NCBI GenBank assembly: GCA_021234155.1 | Contig: JAJEKV010000038.1 | Span: 4,772,847 to 4,836,846, forward strand | Direction: 5' to 3' | Origin: Isoetes taiwanensis | Taxonomy: Eukaryota > Streptophyta > Lycopodiopsida > Isoetales > Isoetaceae | Length of the DNA: 64,000 nt | Part shown: piece by piece, positions 1 to 11,544 of the stretch | How the letters are laid out: each line of letters begins with the position of its first letter | Position numbering within the stretch: the stretch's first letter is position 1 | Position numbers and translations under genes: made by a program | The notes under the pieces: generated by a model | The model's database searches: none | Told to the model about the DNA's origin: nothing | Seen by the model: only the letters and a program-made list of their open reading frames with translations

Positions 1-119
1 GCTAACTGGCCAGAATCATACCATGCTGCAATTGTCAAGATTCCTGCTAACCTCCAACACCGCTGAGTTAATGGATGAACTGAGGCACAAAGTGGAAGAT
101 TATTTTCCAGAGGTATCCA

Positions 120-660
120 TCAACAAGGAGCACTCAACTGATGACATGCAGCAAGATCAATACGAAATAAGGTCCATACTGTCTCCCAAGACTCCAGCAA
201 GCCTTTCAAAAAAGGGGAGGCATTAGAAAAAGGGCATAGCTGATAAAAGAGACCCCAAGGAAGAAGAGGTTTTAACGAAGCTTTTCCAAATGGAACACAA
301 TGTGCAAGTGACTGCTTCACCAACCGCACTCCAGGTGAGTCAACCATATCCTTAAGGGTCCTCCAAATGAACTTAGAAATTAGAATCTTACTCTGCAGAT
401 GGAAGTCTGTCATACCCAAGCCACCTGCAAATTTTGGCTTAAGTGCATTTGGACCATGCAACCTTGACCACAGCATGCTCCTCATTCCCACCCCAAATAA
501 AATTACGGACAATAGTAACGATCACCTGAAATTTTGACTGAGAAGCCAGAATGGCAGAGGCCATATAGATGTGGGAGTTACTTAAAATATGCTTAGCAAC
601 ACTTCTTCGCGTTGGCAGAGAGAGCTTAGCAGTATTGCACCAAAACAAATGCTTTCGCAA
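120..660 (-). mobile_element. LINE reverse transcriptase fragment (3' part, frameshifted)
   Basis: The minus strand encodes the C-terminal stretch typical of plant LINE (L1-type) reverse transcriptases. One frame (660 to 439) carries a segment ending in NFIWGG, where these proteins read F-WGG. The next frame (512 to 120) continues with a PKFAGGLGM block and a W-x-R segment, matching the usual CxPKxxGGLG motif and the downstream I-KW-WR region. The two frames overlap, so a frameshift separates them and the copy is dead. The end of the element lies beyond the left edge or has decayed. I infer the family from motif order only. Confidence 0.75.
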
Positions 661-1064
661 CCCTTCTGTGAAAATATCCCATATATATACAAGCCAGTGT
701 AGTCCGTCATGGTTTTTGTTCTCAGCTTGGTGCCAAGAAAGGGTATGATGGAGTAATAGGAAGGTCAGATGGACTGCGTTGTGGCTCTTGTGGCTAAAGG
801 AGAAGTACCTTGCAAGCAGCTCAATATCTATCTCAACAAAGTAAAATTTTTTATAGATAGTTATAGTAATAAGTGTTTTATCATGAACGTTTTGTAAAAA
901 TTGTCTTTAATATTCATTTGGTTACATAATTCTAGGAAATTGAACGAGTTTTTATGACATGTAGGACTTGAACATTTATGATGATTCCAATTTCTATAAT
1001 GAGAAGAATGTGAAGAGAATCTAGCATCGGATTCAAATATTCAAATATATCACAATTATGTAGG
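661..1064. other. No gene seen
   Basis: AT-rich sequence without a convincing open frame, splice-bounded exon or repeat. It lies between the LINE remnant and the duplicated segment that follows. Confidence 0.5.
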
Positions 1065-2550
1065 CATACCATTTATCGTGCACTTCTCATATTGATAAGG
1101 AAGTCATTTTGCTGAGACAGAAAGAGCCTTCTCATGTTGTCTTCTCATGTTACTTTTCATGGTACTTTATTCTATACGAAGAGCCTACAGAAGTCCACTT
1201 GCAAAACTATTTGAGACTGTGCTTCATCATGCAGGAAACCTGTGGATGTTGAGTAGCTAGTGCTGGCAGATAACGTATTCAAAATATATGTTGCAGTGTT
1301 GAAATCCGAGAAAGACTAATAAAATTGAAACATAGGTATTTACATGATTTTAGCATACATCAGGTTTCTATAATCATTTATGTTCGGCTGCTTTATTTGA
1401 GAGGTTGGAAATGCAAAAAATGAGAATCTCCTTCATTTGAGAGGTTGAGAATGCAAAAGATGAGAATCTCCTGTAAAGGGAATGGCAGACGTCATTGAAA
1501 GCTGATAAATAACTATTTTTCTTTTGGTGAACAGAGATATGCTTTCATGTGCCAAATAGTGTTTCATCTAATAGGGTTCTGGATTTACAGATATATCCAT
1601 AGTTTGCATCTAAATGCATGATGAAATTAGTACTTTGTTCATCAACGTTCTCAATTACATTTCTGTTGTTTGCCATGATAGTATAGCGATAGTAGTTTTG
1701 TCGCCTAGAAATCCATAATGATGAGGCAAAAATAGAACATAGTTGTTTGCCAAAATTGATGTACTAAGAAAATTTAAAGAAAAAATTATTATTCTTTCTA
1801 CTCTATTTTGATGTTTTTGATATCTTACTTTCAGTGATTGTATATTCATGTCTAAATTTTGCCATTTTTAAGGGCTTTTCTTAAGGTTGTTCCTTAATGA
1901 GGACCCAAAATGCAGGGAAAAACAATCTGAACCTTTTGAAATTCTCAATTTTTTTCAAAAAGGATCAATTTTTTGAGCATGGTGTTTTTTTAAAGGGAAT
2001 CTTTGAAACGGGAGTGCTGCAATACTCCTATTTAATTTGTAACATTGTTTGCAGTTGAACTTACATACTCTAAATGCTGGCCAGAATTATTTTTGCAGAG
2101 CATTTATCATGCACTTCTCATGTTGCTTCGATGGTACTTCTCATGGTATTTTGTTCTTCATGAAGTGCCTACAAAGTTGACTTTTGAAAAATTGTTTAGA
2201 ACTATGTGCTTCATCAATGCAAGCAATGGGTGGTTGTTGAGCATAGTGCTGGAAGATAATGGATTCAGAAGATATGTTGCTCTCGTGTTCAAGCGCGAGA
2301 AATACTACTGAAACTGAAATGTAGATATTTATATAATTTGGCATAGATCAATTTTCATAATCACTTACATTTGGCTGTTTTATTTCAAAGGTTGTCAATG
2401 CACAAGAAGCACCTAATGGCAGATGTCATTGGGAATATATCCATAGTTGGCTTCTTTCAATGTTCTCAATTATTTGCCATGATAGTCTGGCGAGTGTAGT
2501 TCTGCCACTTATAAATGAAGAGCAATGATGCAAGAATAGAATTATATATT
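1065..2550. repeat. Old diverged direct duplication (two units)
   Basis: Two diverged copies of a noncoding segment lie head to tail, at about 1065-1760 and 2098-2550. Shared landmarks occur in the same order: a CATTTATCRTGCACTTCTCAT block, a GTGCTTCATCA block, an ATTTGGC/TTTAGCATA block, GGCAGAYGTCATTG, ATATATCCATAGTT and TTTGCCATGATAGT. Unit 1 is longer because of insertions. One of these is a further 40-bp tandem duplication at 1395-1472 (core GAGAATCTCC). No protein is encoded. This looks like an ancient local duplication of intergenic DNA or of an unrecognised repeat. Confidence 0.6.
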
Positions 2551-2609
2551 AGTGGCCATTTAGGCCATGATCGCACAGATAAGCTTGCCTCTGTCCCATC
2601 CATCTTAAC

Positions 2610-3071
2610 AAAATGCCTTTGCCGGTTGCTTTGCATCCCTCGGCTATGGAAGATGCTCTAGATACAGTTCCGGTGGTGTCATCCTTAGCACCATCGGCTG
2701 CAGCTATAGTCCCTACTACTCTCCACGTTGTAGCTTATGCCTCTCATGCTTCTGAGGTTGTTATGGCTGATGGTCCTAATCTTCAGTGCGCTAAAGAGCC
2801 ATGGCAACATGTCAATTGAAAGAAGGCAGCGCAGAAGAAGTCTGTGAATCATCTCGATGACGTAGAACATGATGACTGTGATGAGGCCATTAAACGCCTC
2901 AAGGTGGCACAAGGGTTATGATTATACTCTGTGTATGGGTGGTTTTGCTTAGTGGACTATTTCGTCCTCTAGGTTTTGAGTCCCATGTCACAGATCTCTT
3001 GTATGTATCTTGATTTTTCTTGATAATAAATTGTCGTTCTTCAAAAAAAAAAAAAAAAAAAAAAAAATGCC
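2610..3071 (+). mobile_element. 5'-truncated LINE 3' end with poly(A) and target duplication
   Basis: The segment is about 75-80 percent like (by eye) the 3' part of the minus-strand LINE at 41029-41765: both encode an S-AMEDALxTVP stretch and a GPNLQCAKE stretch. It ends in a run of about 27 A. An AAAATGCC direct repeat flanks it at 2610-2617 and 3064-3071; the A-run makes the exact boundary slightly ambiguous. Poly(A), 5' truncation and a short target duplication are the hallmarks of LINE insertion. The 68-codon open frame inside is the decayed end of the element and is not a host gene. Confidence 0.75.
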
Positions 3072-4016
3072 ATCTAAGACTTGAGTGTCTTGAGAAGGCA
3101 AAACAACCTAAGTGATCTGTTTAGCAAATAAAAGATTTAACAATCTGCAAGCTTATCTACACTTATATAATTTATTCACACCAAGATTCGATTCTTTGAT
3201 GCTCTAGATTCCCGAATGGGGAAAAAATTACGGAGGAAAAAATAATTGGGTGAAAATTTCTAGGGAGGCCACGTCGTTGATCTTATCTGCTTCTGGAGGA
3301 CTCTGCTCCGTCAAATGCTTTTCCTGAGGCTTTGCTTTCTCCAGTTCGTTTGCTCCATTCCGGCGAGCTCTGCTTTCACCGCCGCCATAACCCAGGTAGT
3401 AAAAAATTTTGTGTTTCTGTGCTGCATCTCTCTGGCTATGGTTCTTTCTGGCATGGGGTCTTGCTGATGGTTCTTGGAAGCTTTCTTCTGCTTGGATTCG
3501 AAACCTTCATGATCTTGGCGATGGACAAATTCTCTGTCTTATAGGTTTTTTTTGAAGGAGCAGAGGTGTTGGAACTCCAGCGAGATCCGTCTGTTTGAAC
3601 AGAAGCAGTGGAGCAAGATTCTCTGGGCGGTTTTTGCGGCCCATAGGGTAAGAAAGGCAAATCCAGAGTTCCTTTATCTCCATTCCGGCGAGCTCTACTA
3701 TTGCACACCGCTGCCATAACCCAGGTAACAAAACTTTTTGTGTTTAACTTTCTTTCTGGCATGGGGTCTTTCTGATGGTTTTTTGCTGCAAAACTAAAGG
3801 TTATGGGCGATTTTGCAGTGCTGAAACTCTATGGGAAACAAATCGTATGCAAGGGCAAATCCGGAGCGCTAAAGACCAAGAAAGTGCAAATCTGGAGCTT
3901 CTAAGGCCGATTTTTGCAGATTTGGATCTTTCGATTGACTTTTTGCATTCGAGCACTTGCCTCACACACTCGATTTCTAAACTTTTCCATGATTTTGTGT
4001 TCATTAATCTCTAGGA
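3072..4016 (+). repeat. Non-coding stretch with 325-bp-spaced direct repeat
   Basis: Two copies of a block of about 110-125 bp, at about 3355-3480 and 3680-3785, share a CATTCCGGCGAGCTCT core, CCATAACCCAGGTA and TTTCTGGCATGGGGTCTT. The CCCAGGTA in each copy resembles a 5' splice site, so this may be a duplicated leader exon, of a transposon or a host gene. I see no protein. An ACTTATCTACAC-TATATAAT motif at about 3150 recurs near 20030, suggesting both belong to one dispersed repeat family. Confidence 0.5.
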
Positions 4017-4066
4017 AAATGCATGTCAATTGAGGTATCAACTTTCATGCAGCTTTTGGAAACTGA

Positions 4067-4228
4067 CAGAGCTTGCAGATGGAAGTCTTCCCTTTGCGTT
4101 TGGAGGCTCATCAGAAGGCCAGGACCTTGGAGATTTGGTGCAAAGTTCTCCAGGAGCACAACCATTCAAAAGACCTAGAAGACTACCTTCAGATTTTAAG
4201 AAGCAACTATGGCCGAGCTTTTCCTTGA
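4067..4228 (+). pseudogene. Unassigned exon-like open frame
   Basis: A short frame opening right after GACAG/TTGCAG acceptor-like sites reads 49 residues from the ATG at 4079 and has a protein-like composition (for example the stretch KARTLEIWCKVLQEHNH). It may be a terminal exon. An overlapping frame in another phase (4030-4278) is longer but less protein-like. I do not recognise the family. It is included because the acceptor site and the amphipathic composition are better than chance. Confidence 0.22.
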
Positions 4229-4493
4229 ACAGTCTCGAGCTGGATCGCTGCATTAGAGAGCAAACAGCGTGTCAATAAAGTGTTAGCTCAATATTTGCTT
4301 TCATGCGATTTTATTGCACAACTGTCTGGAGAAAAAAATCAGCTTAAATGAGTTTATTTAACTTACTAAACATCCAAACAGACCACATGCCTATCAATCT
4401 CCAAATATATAAGGTCCATTCGAAGGAAATAAAAGGTTGAACGCAAGCAACCCTCCAATTCCCATTGACAAATAACCCTGCATTTCAAAAATA

Positions 4494-4637
4494 ATGTACA
4501 ACGTAGAACCAGGAACTGCAGGGTTTCTCGAGGCAGTTGACGCTCGGGGTGCAAAAGTGGCTGCAGTTTTTCGAAGAGTCTATGGCGGAAGATCGGAATT
4601 CAGTCAATACTTGAGCTCAGCAAAATCCATGGCTTAA
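4494..4637 (+). other. Short unassigned C-terminus-like open frame
   Basis: A 47-codon frame ends at a TAA at 4635. It contains an AAVFRRVYGG stretch and ends in SSAKSMA. A possible acceptor (AACTGCAG) precedes its second half. It could be a last exon whose earlier parts are not recognisable. It converges on the minus-strand exon at 4701-4922 with only about 60 bp between them. No family recognised. Confidence 0.2.
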
Positions 4638-4700
4638 TTCATCAAGAGGAAAATGTTTCCAAATAAATTTACTACTGGGATAAAAACAACAGGTCCTTAC

Positions 4701-4922
4701 CTTGGAAAATTCTTTCTCGACATCAGGAAGCAGAGGTTGGGATGAATTATTCTCATCTGAACTCTGATCCACTTCTAGTTTAGAGACAGCTGCAAGTCCG
4801 GGGTTATCTGCACCATTACGCGAGCTTGTGGCACATCTTCTTGTGGTTGCAAATCCATGATTCCCAAGGAAGCACGAGTAATATGGGCATTGCGACACAG
4901 AATAAGCTACTGCCATAGCCAT
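4701..4922 (-). CDS. Putative first exon with plastid-transit-like N-terminus
   Basis: The frame begins MAMAVAYSVS and runs 74 codons to a good splice donor (AAG|GTAAGG on the minus strand), ending in phase 0. The first 35 or so residues are rich in Ala, Ser, Thr and Arg and nearly free of acidic residues, as in a chloroplast transit peptide. The rest is acidic and Ser/Asn-rich. No later exon can be identified on the minus strand below 4617, so the gene is either truncated or has an exon I cannot recognise. The targeting call is inferred from composition alone. Confidence 0.3.
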
Positions 4923-5806
4923 ACGACCAAATTTTGGCTTCTCTTATTGGCTTGAAGAACAAAAATTATTGTACTGCCTTTCTTATATTCTTCATGAATG
5001 GCAGACAATATTGTCTGCATTTTCCTAGACAATTAAAAACTTCCATGACAAAAAAACATAATCCTAGCTCCCTACTTCGATCTTATATGAAATTTTGAAA
5101 TGGACATATCTCGAATAGCCTAATCCTCTGCTGCAAAAGAATTTGAACCAAAGAACGAGCTATAAATTAAATGTCATTACTATAAGCCATAACCTACTAG
5201 CCGGACAAACCATAAAATTATTATCCTTAGGGCCTGTGGCATCGATAACATGACAATGAAGATGATAGCAAAGACAACAACCCTCTTATTTTCGACGTCA
5301 TGCCTCTTCTAGAATCATTCCTTTATCATTCCAATTATGTTCTTGCCTACATATTTGGGTTCAAAATCTGTGTTATAATTGTGCGGAATAAAATGGGAAA
5401 ATATGACAGCACACTAATTTCATTAGAATAAGAGGAGCTTTAAGGAGAGAAAAGAATGTATGGCTACATGTTTGCACATGTTGAAGGGATAAATACAAGC
5501 TAAATTTAACCCTAATTCAAAATAGTTGAAATGAGCGTAGGAGATTAATAGATAGATAGATTAATGGAAAATCACCTATTCCAGGTGCTGCAAAAAAAGC
5601 TTTTAGAGGACAGAAGAGCAAACTGTTATCTAATTTTCCTTGAGCTGTCTTTGATCTTCTAGTCTTATTGAGGCTGTACAGAGGGCATTAACTTATGTTG
5701 TTTGATATATTTTCTTTATATTTGAAGTTGTAATTGTCTGAAGCTCTAAGATATTATTTCTTAAGCTCTAAGATATTATTTCTTATCTGACATATTATTT
5801 GTCATG
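4923..5806. other. No gene seen
   Basis: AT-rich sequence with no convincing coding stretch. A small tandem duplication (CTCTAAGATATTATTTCTTA, two copies) lies at about 5743-5782. Confidence 0.4.
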
Positions 5807-6465
5807 CTTTAGGCTTTGACAAGATATAGTGCTAGGCAATTCGATTCTTACATGGGACATGGTTTGTGTATTTGCCTCTCGTGCTTTTCTTCTAGAATGA
5901 CTGAAATTATATTTGATTCTAAACTTTTAAACAGACAATGGAGTATAGTGAAGCGGCTATGAGCGAAGCAGGTTGGAAAAGAAAGATAGATTCAAAATTC
6001 CATCAAAATAGTGAAAGAGTAGCATCCAAAGGGTAAATCCTAGTTGTCACTGCTTTGTTTTGTAAATTAACCTTCTGCGGTTGTTGCAAACAACATTGTT
6101 CATGGAATGTTTGAAGTTCAACAATGTGACGTAGATATCTTGGAAAAGAATTAGAAATGTCTCTTCACAAGGCTAAACTAAAGGTAACTACGTTTTAAGG
6201 CAATGGTTGCGAATCTTGAGATTATAAGCAGTGTCCACAAATACTTGGATGTACTGGTATTTATGATATCAGTCTTGAATCTCTGTTGCTAAATTGTTGG
6301 GATACAAAATCTACTCAAAACAACGGATCGATTGATGATAGCATGCAGGTGGGCAGCCAAAGGTTGCTTTATTGAATGATATTGCAGAATATATGAGACA
6401 CATCTTGCGCATTTTTTGTCAGTATTTCATTAGGCTTGGCTTTGATGGTTGTGGTAGTTTATGAA
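5807..6465 (+). pseudogene. Decayed cysteinyl-tRNA synthetase fragment
   Basis: Exon-like islands match, in order, the region after the KMSKS loop of eukaryotic cysteinyl-tRNA synthetase. A TRYSARQF stretch (about 5815-5845) corresponds to the conserved SARQLR segment. MEYSEAAMSEA (5940-5972) corresponds to the DYS-x-MxEA segment. An island after a TGCAG acceptor at about 6348, NDIAEYMRHILRIF, resembles the helix before the C-terminal domain. Donor-like GTTTGTG and GTAAATC follow the first two. The N-terminal catalytic half is absent and the joined frame would be broken. The assignment rests on remembered motifs; each island is short. Confidence 0.45.
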
Positions 6466-7166
6466 ACTACCAGTATGCCTATGTTCGTTTACATTTCTAA
6501 GATTGTCCAAAGTGTGGGAAAAGGAGAATTGGATCCAGATTCAGACATTTCAATGGATTGGTGTGATTTAAGCACTCCACTTGACTTTGTTGTTTCTGCT
6601 TAATTAAAAAAAAGTCCCAATTGATGTTAAGTTACCATGTGGTTGTGGTTTTCACATACCTTTGGTCGCTTTAAATATTGAGGATCTCTTGGAATTAAAC
6701 CAATAGTGTATTTTGTTTAGTGAAGTGTTTTCAAATATATACCAGTAATATAATGTTGGGGAGTGGGTTTCTTTCCACATTGGTGTCAGGAGATCAATAT
6801 ACCAGTATAATATGATGCTCGAGGTGGGTTTCTTTCCATATTGGCACCATAATCAGATATTTTAAGAGATCTTAAAGTATAGATTTTAGCACCCTTAGGA
6901 TTGCAATTGGAACATGATCGAAATGTTTGGGAGCTGATAGATTGCACGAGATCTCATAAGATGAACTGGTATTGGACTTTTTCTATCTGACTTGGAGAAG
7001 TTCGTTTTAATCAATGCATTGCATGCCACATTGTGCCCATTTTCAATGATCTAGGAATCAAATGCCACTTTTATTTTTTATTTGTTTGCCCATTCAACGT
7101 TTCATTTCTTTGTCATTCTAACGTACCAAGTTATTATTGTCAAGAAAATTGTCCATGCCCCTACGT
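6466..7166. other. No gene seen
   Basis: AT-rich spacer. Two imperfect copies of a CCAGTA-TAATAT / GTGGGTTTCTTTCCA block occur near 6740-6840. No coding signal. Confidence 0.4.
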
Positions 7167-7376
7167 AGTGTCTCGCTTTTCGATGCTACTCCATTACAAT
7201 GGATGGCCAATGTGGGCTTGCAATTTGTGCAAGATTAAGTGGACATAGTACATGAGATGCAATTTGACCATAGTGTCTTGCTTTTCGATGCTACTCCATG
7301 ACAATGGATGGCCAATGTGGGCTTGCAATTTGTGCAAGATTAAGTGGATGTAGTACATGAGATGCAATCTGGCCAT
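7167..7376. repeat. 105-bp tandem duplication, two copies
   Basis: Units 7167-7271 and 7272-7376 are near identical (about 95 percent by eye) and share CTTTTCGATGCTACTCCAT and GGATGGCCAATGTGGGCTTG. The open frames across them, on either strand, are products of the duplication and not genes. Confidence 0.85.
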
Positions 7377-8449
7377 TTGACCATACGAGCATTATCACCA
7401 TAGATGAAGACCTTAACACAATGGTGAAGACCTTGGTACAACATTATCTTTGTATAGGTTAAATATTGACATGTACAGTCTAGCTTCTCGAAATGCTCAT
7501 GTTCCATGTCTATCATGCAAAAATCTAGTTTAAAATACTAGCAGTGTATGTTATATTATTTGATGTTATATTTGTGTGGTTAATTTGAGCAGGCATTGCA
7601 TTGTCAAATGTTAGACATTATGATTTGATACAGAAAATTTTTTGTATAGTGATGCCCAGAGGGAAGATAAATGTTTGGTTTGAGATCCAGTTGGAGATGG
7701 TTTTCACCCCAATTCCAAGTTGACACAAACTCCCTCATAGTGTCCGCCGCGATAAGTTTCTTGTAATATTAATCCTGTCATTGACATGTGACACTATGAT
7801 ATAATTTTACTAAGCGAAGCATAAAAGCATTAGTTATTGGCCTTGGATTTCAAAGGTATATATTCGCCAAAGAATACATCTCTTTTGCATGTCTGTCTAC
7901 TTCTAAATGTTCTATCGCATATGGAGGTCCCAAATTTTCCAAGCATAGGCTTTAGCAATTGCTTCTACTTTATTATGTCATAACTAACATCGTTTTGAAT
8001 TAACAGAGCATTCAACGAAGAGAGATGTTCACGACGGCCTTGGCCGCCACAATAAATTTCTTATAAAATTAAAGTTTATGGTATAGTGCAAAGTCTAGTT
8101 ACTACCGCAGACAATAAAGGCTAGCTCCATTAAATCTTATTTGGTCACTATTAAAACCTTATTAGTCAAGTCAAACTAACATAATAGTCGAAGTACTGTT
8201 ATATTAAACGTGGTTGTAGTTAAGGCACTTAAATTTGATATTTGGCACAATATACCCTTGGGTAACCTTCAAGACATGAGCGCACAACAATGTTGAAGGG
8301 CATAACTCTACACTAGACCTAATGCTTGCAAGTGGCTTCCCAATTTGGCGATGCTTAACATATATTTTTGTCTCTACTATCCTAAATTGATTGGCTCTAT
8401 TACTTGAAGTTAAGAACTAAGAAAAATTTATCACCTCTTCATCTTATCT
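7377..8449. other. No gene seen
   Basis: AT-rich DNA with no convincing open frame or RNA gene on either strand. Confidence 0.4.
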
Positions 8450-10130
8450 TTATTTGAAAACTTGCATAACAAGGCTAATGTGTTGTGACAATCTTAATGC
8501 CCAGCACACATACATATTTATCACAGCACTGGTTGCTACAGAATTCAAGTCTAATCGACTATGCAACACTTGAGCATGTACCCATGCTTCCTCTATCAAT
8601 GCTGCTAAAGTGGCACATGCTTCAAGAGCACTGATCAAAGCGATTGCGTGCGGTACAAAACCCTCTAATTACATCTGCTAGAAAATTTGAAATGCATATC
8701 TGCTGTCATAACTATTCTCAGTACAGGCTACCCTAGATGTCCAAGAAACTACAGTACATTGAACTATCGTCTTAAATGATCGTCTTAAATGAGAAGTAGA
8801 CATCATTTGGGGTACCGCATTTCCCATAAATCCACTTACAATGACAACATCAGTCAAATTTGCTTCCCATTCAGTATACATTTGCTTGCATTTACATCTG
8901 CCATCTCAGCACATGCATTAGAAATGGCTAAATGCGTTAAGATGATTTGGCCTTGGCATCACACTTCCCAGCTGCATGTAATGAAAAATCAAAAGAGCTA
9001 CCTTTATGTCTGTTAGAAGAACAAATGCAATCATTGCTGTTTATGAAGTTACGTTGCAGGCTCTCCTAGTCTCTCCTTTAAGTAACAACTTTTTCCATAC
9101 ATGTGAACAAGGGCAGTGTCAATAGCTACATCCATCAACAAATCACTTAAAAAAAAAAGCATGCAACCTTTTCCCTTCCTCTAGATCCGTAAAACAGGCA
9201 TGCATCAAACATGGTCGTGAAGGTCGCATGCCTTTAGCTTGCATTTCCTGAAACAACTTATAGCTTTGTCATCCTCCTTAGTCTGGGCATATGTTGCAAT
9301 CATGGCATTCTATCAAAGGCAACCTTTGCATCTAGGACACTACTGCATTTGCTATACATGCTACTAATAATTGTCTCACAATAATGTCCAGCACAATTCC
9401 ACAAGGCACCTACAGGCATGTATCCATCAGCATTCCAAAAGATCTGCAAGACAAGCATAAGCATGAAGCAGGCATATAAATGATAGGTTGTCCAATTCCA
9501 CCACACCTTTTAGTTGCATTGCCCTGAACACCTGCATTCATCCATTTTAACCAGATTATTTATACAAGCTGGCACCATAACGTGCCAAAAGATAACATTT
9601 CCTTTTGCCATATTCTGAAGAATAAACATTTTTAAGCATGCACATACAAGTCTGACAGACCACCACATGCATTATAACGCTCATCTTGCTTGCCTTCAAT
9701 CCTTCCTCTTGCGTTTGTATAAAAACACTAACAGCATGAGCATTGTGCCATTTTGAACATAAGATACAAGAATGGCATTCCTCTATTTCCTATATTTTGT
9801 TGAAGAGTTCGTGTGCATCTTTTAGACTTCCATGTTTGTCGTACATTCCAACAACATCAGTTGCAATGATTATGTCTGAATGAAGCCATGTCTGCCATGT
9901 TCTATACTAGCAGCCCCATCGTAAACAGCAACAATTGTGCGGTGAACCTGTTTGGCTTCACATCTTCCATGATTATATTATCAAACAAGTGAAGGGTATC
10001 CCCATCAAGGCTGAGAAGAACATATGCACTAATCATAACATTCCATGCATAAATCGTGAGCATGTTCAATGACACGGATTCTACATATAATTTCAAAAGA
10101 AGATCTCTAAGCTGTATCTTCTGCCACTAA
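8450..10130 (-). pseudogene. Decayed pentatricopeptide repeat (PPR, PLS-type) gene
   Basis: Read on the minus strand, many PPR blocks follow one another across several frames: WNVMISAY plus a VKPNRFT block near 10030, a MYDKHGSLKDA block near 9810, an SMYSKCSSVLDAKVAFDRMP block at 9300-9365, an FQEMQAKGMRPSRP block near 9220, and an ALEACATLAAL plus INMY block at 8500-8640. These are the classic helix and loop signatures of organelle RNA-binding PPR proteins with about 35-residue repeats. Stops and frameshifts occur throughout, so no product is possible. Plant PPR families are large and lineages with heavy RNA editing carry hundreds, so dead copies are expected. Confidence 0.8.
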
Positions 10131-10228
10131 TGTTCCATGAGGATCAAGTGGCAGTGGAGGATCAAAGACGAAAAAGGACTTGAACATGTTATGTTTTTGG
10201 CTACAAACAAGAAATATGATTTAACAGG

Positions 10229-10402
10229 GCTCACAGCTGTGAAAGCATCAATGCAAGCTGCACATTGCCTAGTTCTACACTATTGCAGAATCTGCAACTG
10301 ACATACCATCGTTAGCAGTTTTCACAGTTGTGAAATCATCAATGCAAGCTGCACATTGTCTAATTCAACACTATTGCTAGAATCTGTAACTATTGCTCTA
10401 GA
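10229..10402. repeat. About 91-bp direct duplication
   Basis: Two copies, at about 10231-10290 and 10322-10395, share TCACAG-TGTGAAA-CATCAA, ATGCAAGCTGCACATTG and CACTATTGC. No coding sequence is visible here. Confidence 0.65.
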
Positions 10403-11544
10403 GGAGGAGGTACTCTGTTACCCTGTTGCTTGAGGAATAAGACAGAATGATGTGACTGGCCATCTTGAGCTTGCTTGTACTGTAGATTATGATGGAAGCT
10501 TCAATAGATATACAAATCAACGAGTTGGTATAATTTAAGTGCAGCAAATCCGTTTGAGACACTTGTCTGGCAGCTTCCTCTTGTAACAGACAGCATAACA
10601 ATTAAAATGGCAGGAAATAAAACCAAAGCCCAGCTATAATGTTACCAAACCACATTACTTAAATTGGATGCCATATTGGATAATACCATCATCGGCCATG
10701 AACATACCTCAATTTTAGTAGCATGCCTAGAATTTTTCCGTTTACAAAGCAACTGGCATGTAGAGCAGGGCCTATAAAAGCTAAGGAATACAATAGTCAC
10801 TTCGATTAAATAGCCAAAAGATGTTACTGGTGCAGACTGTCTATCGCCCACTCTGGCAAAGAGGCTAGATTTTTGGTGGCCTGACATTCTATATTCCTGG
10901 ATGTCATCCTAGTTCTATGTCTGGCTTCTGACCTTTCTTTTTCCTCTTGTTTGGCTTCACATGCTTTGGGCCCCTTTCTTTATAATGCCTCTCAGATTAT
11001 TGGACAGGTGCAATTGCTATGCTGAAACAAGTACCAGATCACAAAAAAATTTCAAAGTCCTTTATGCTATTTTTGTAGGTATGCTTTAACTGCCACAGCA
11101 ACTGAAACTGTTGGATCTTGACTGATGGACCCAAAAAAGAAAAACGAAATTCATGAGAGGATCTAACCATTATATTTGATAAAAAATCTAACCTGTTCAT
11201 GTTGCAGTAGTTCGGCTTGCACGATTTTTTCTTGGTGCAGGCACCGCCGCCTGTTGAGAAGCCAGAGCCCTTCTTGGATCATCTCCCTCGAGTTCTGCCC
11301 CATCGAGCTCGATCGCATGTACAGACTATGTTGGTGGGAAAGTTTCACCCTAACAGGCGCGCACTAATGTGATTTGCTACACCTTTATGAAAGAAACTTC
11401 TAAATTTAGAACGGACAAAAGGTGAAGAAAAAAGGGCAAAAAGGGCAAAATAAAAGGGAAAAAAGTTACCTTTATTCGTTTATATCTGTAATTTATTTAA
11501 GAATAGAGCTGGTGCAGAGCAGAAGCATTCTTGAGCTGATCCAA
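10403..11544. other. No gene recognised
   Basis: Mixed-composition spacer upstream of the 11.5-kb open frame. Short open frames on both strands lack recognisable motifs. The stretch 11200-11370 is more GC-rich and could be a leader exon of the next gene, but nothing decides this. Confidence 0.35.
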
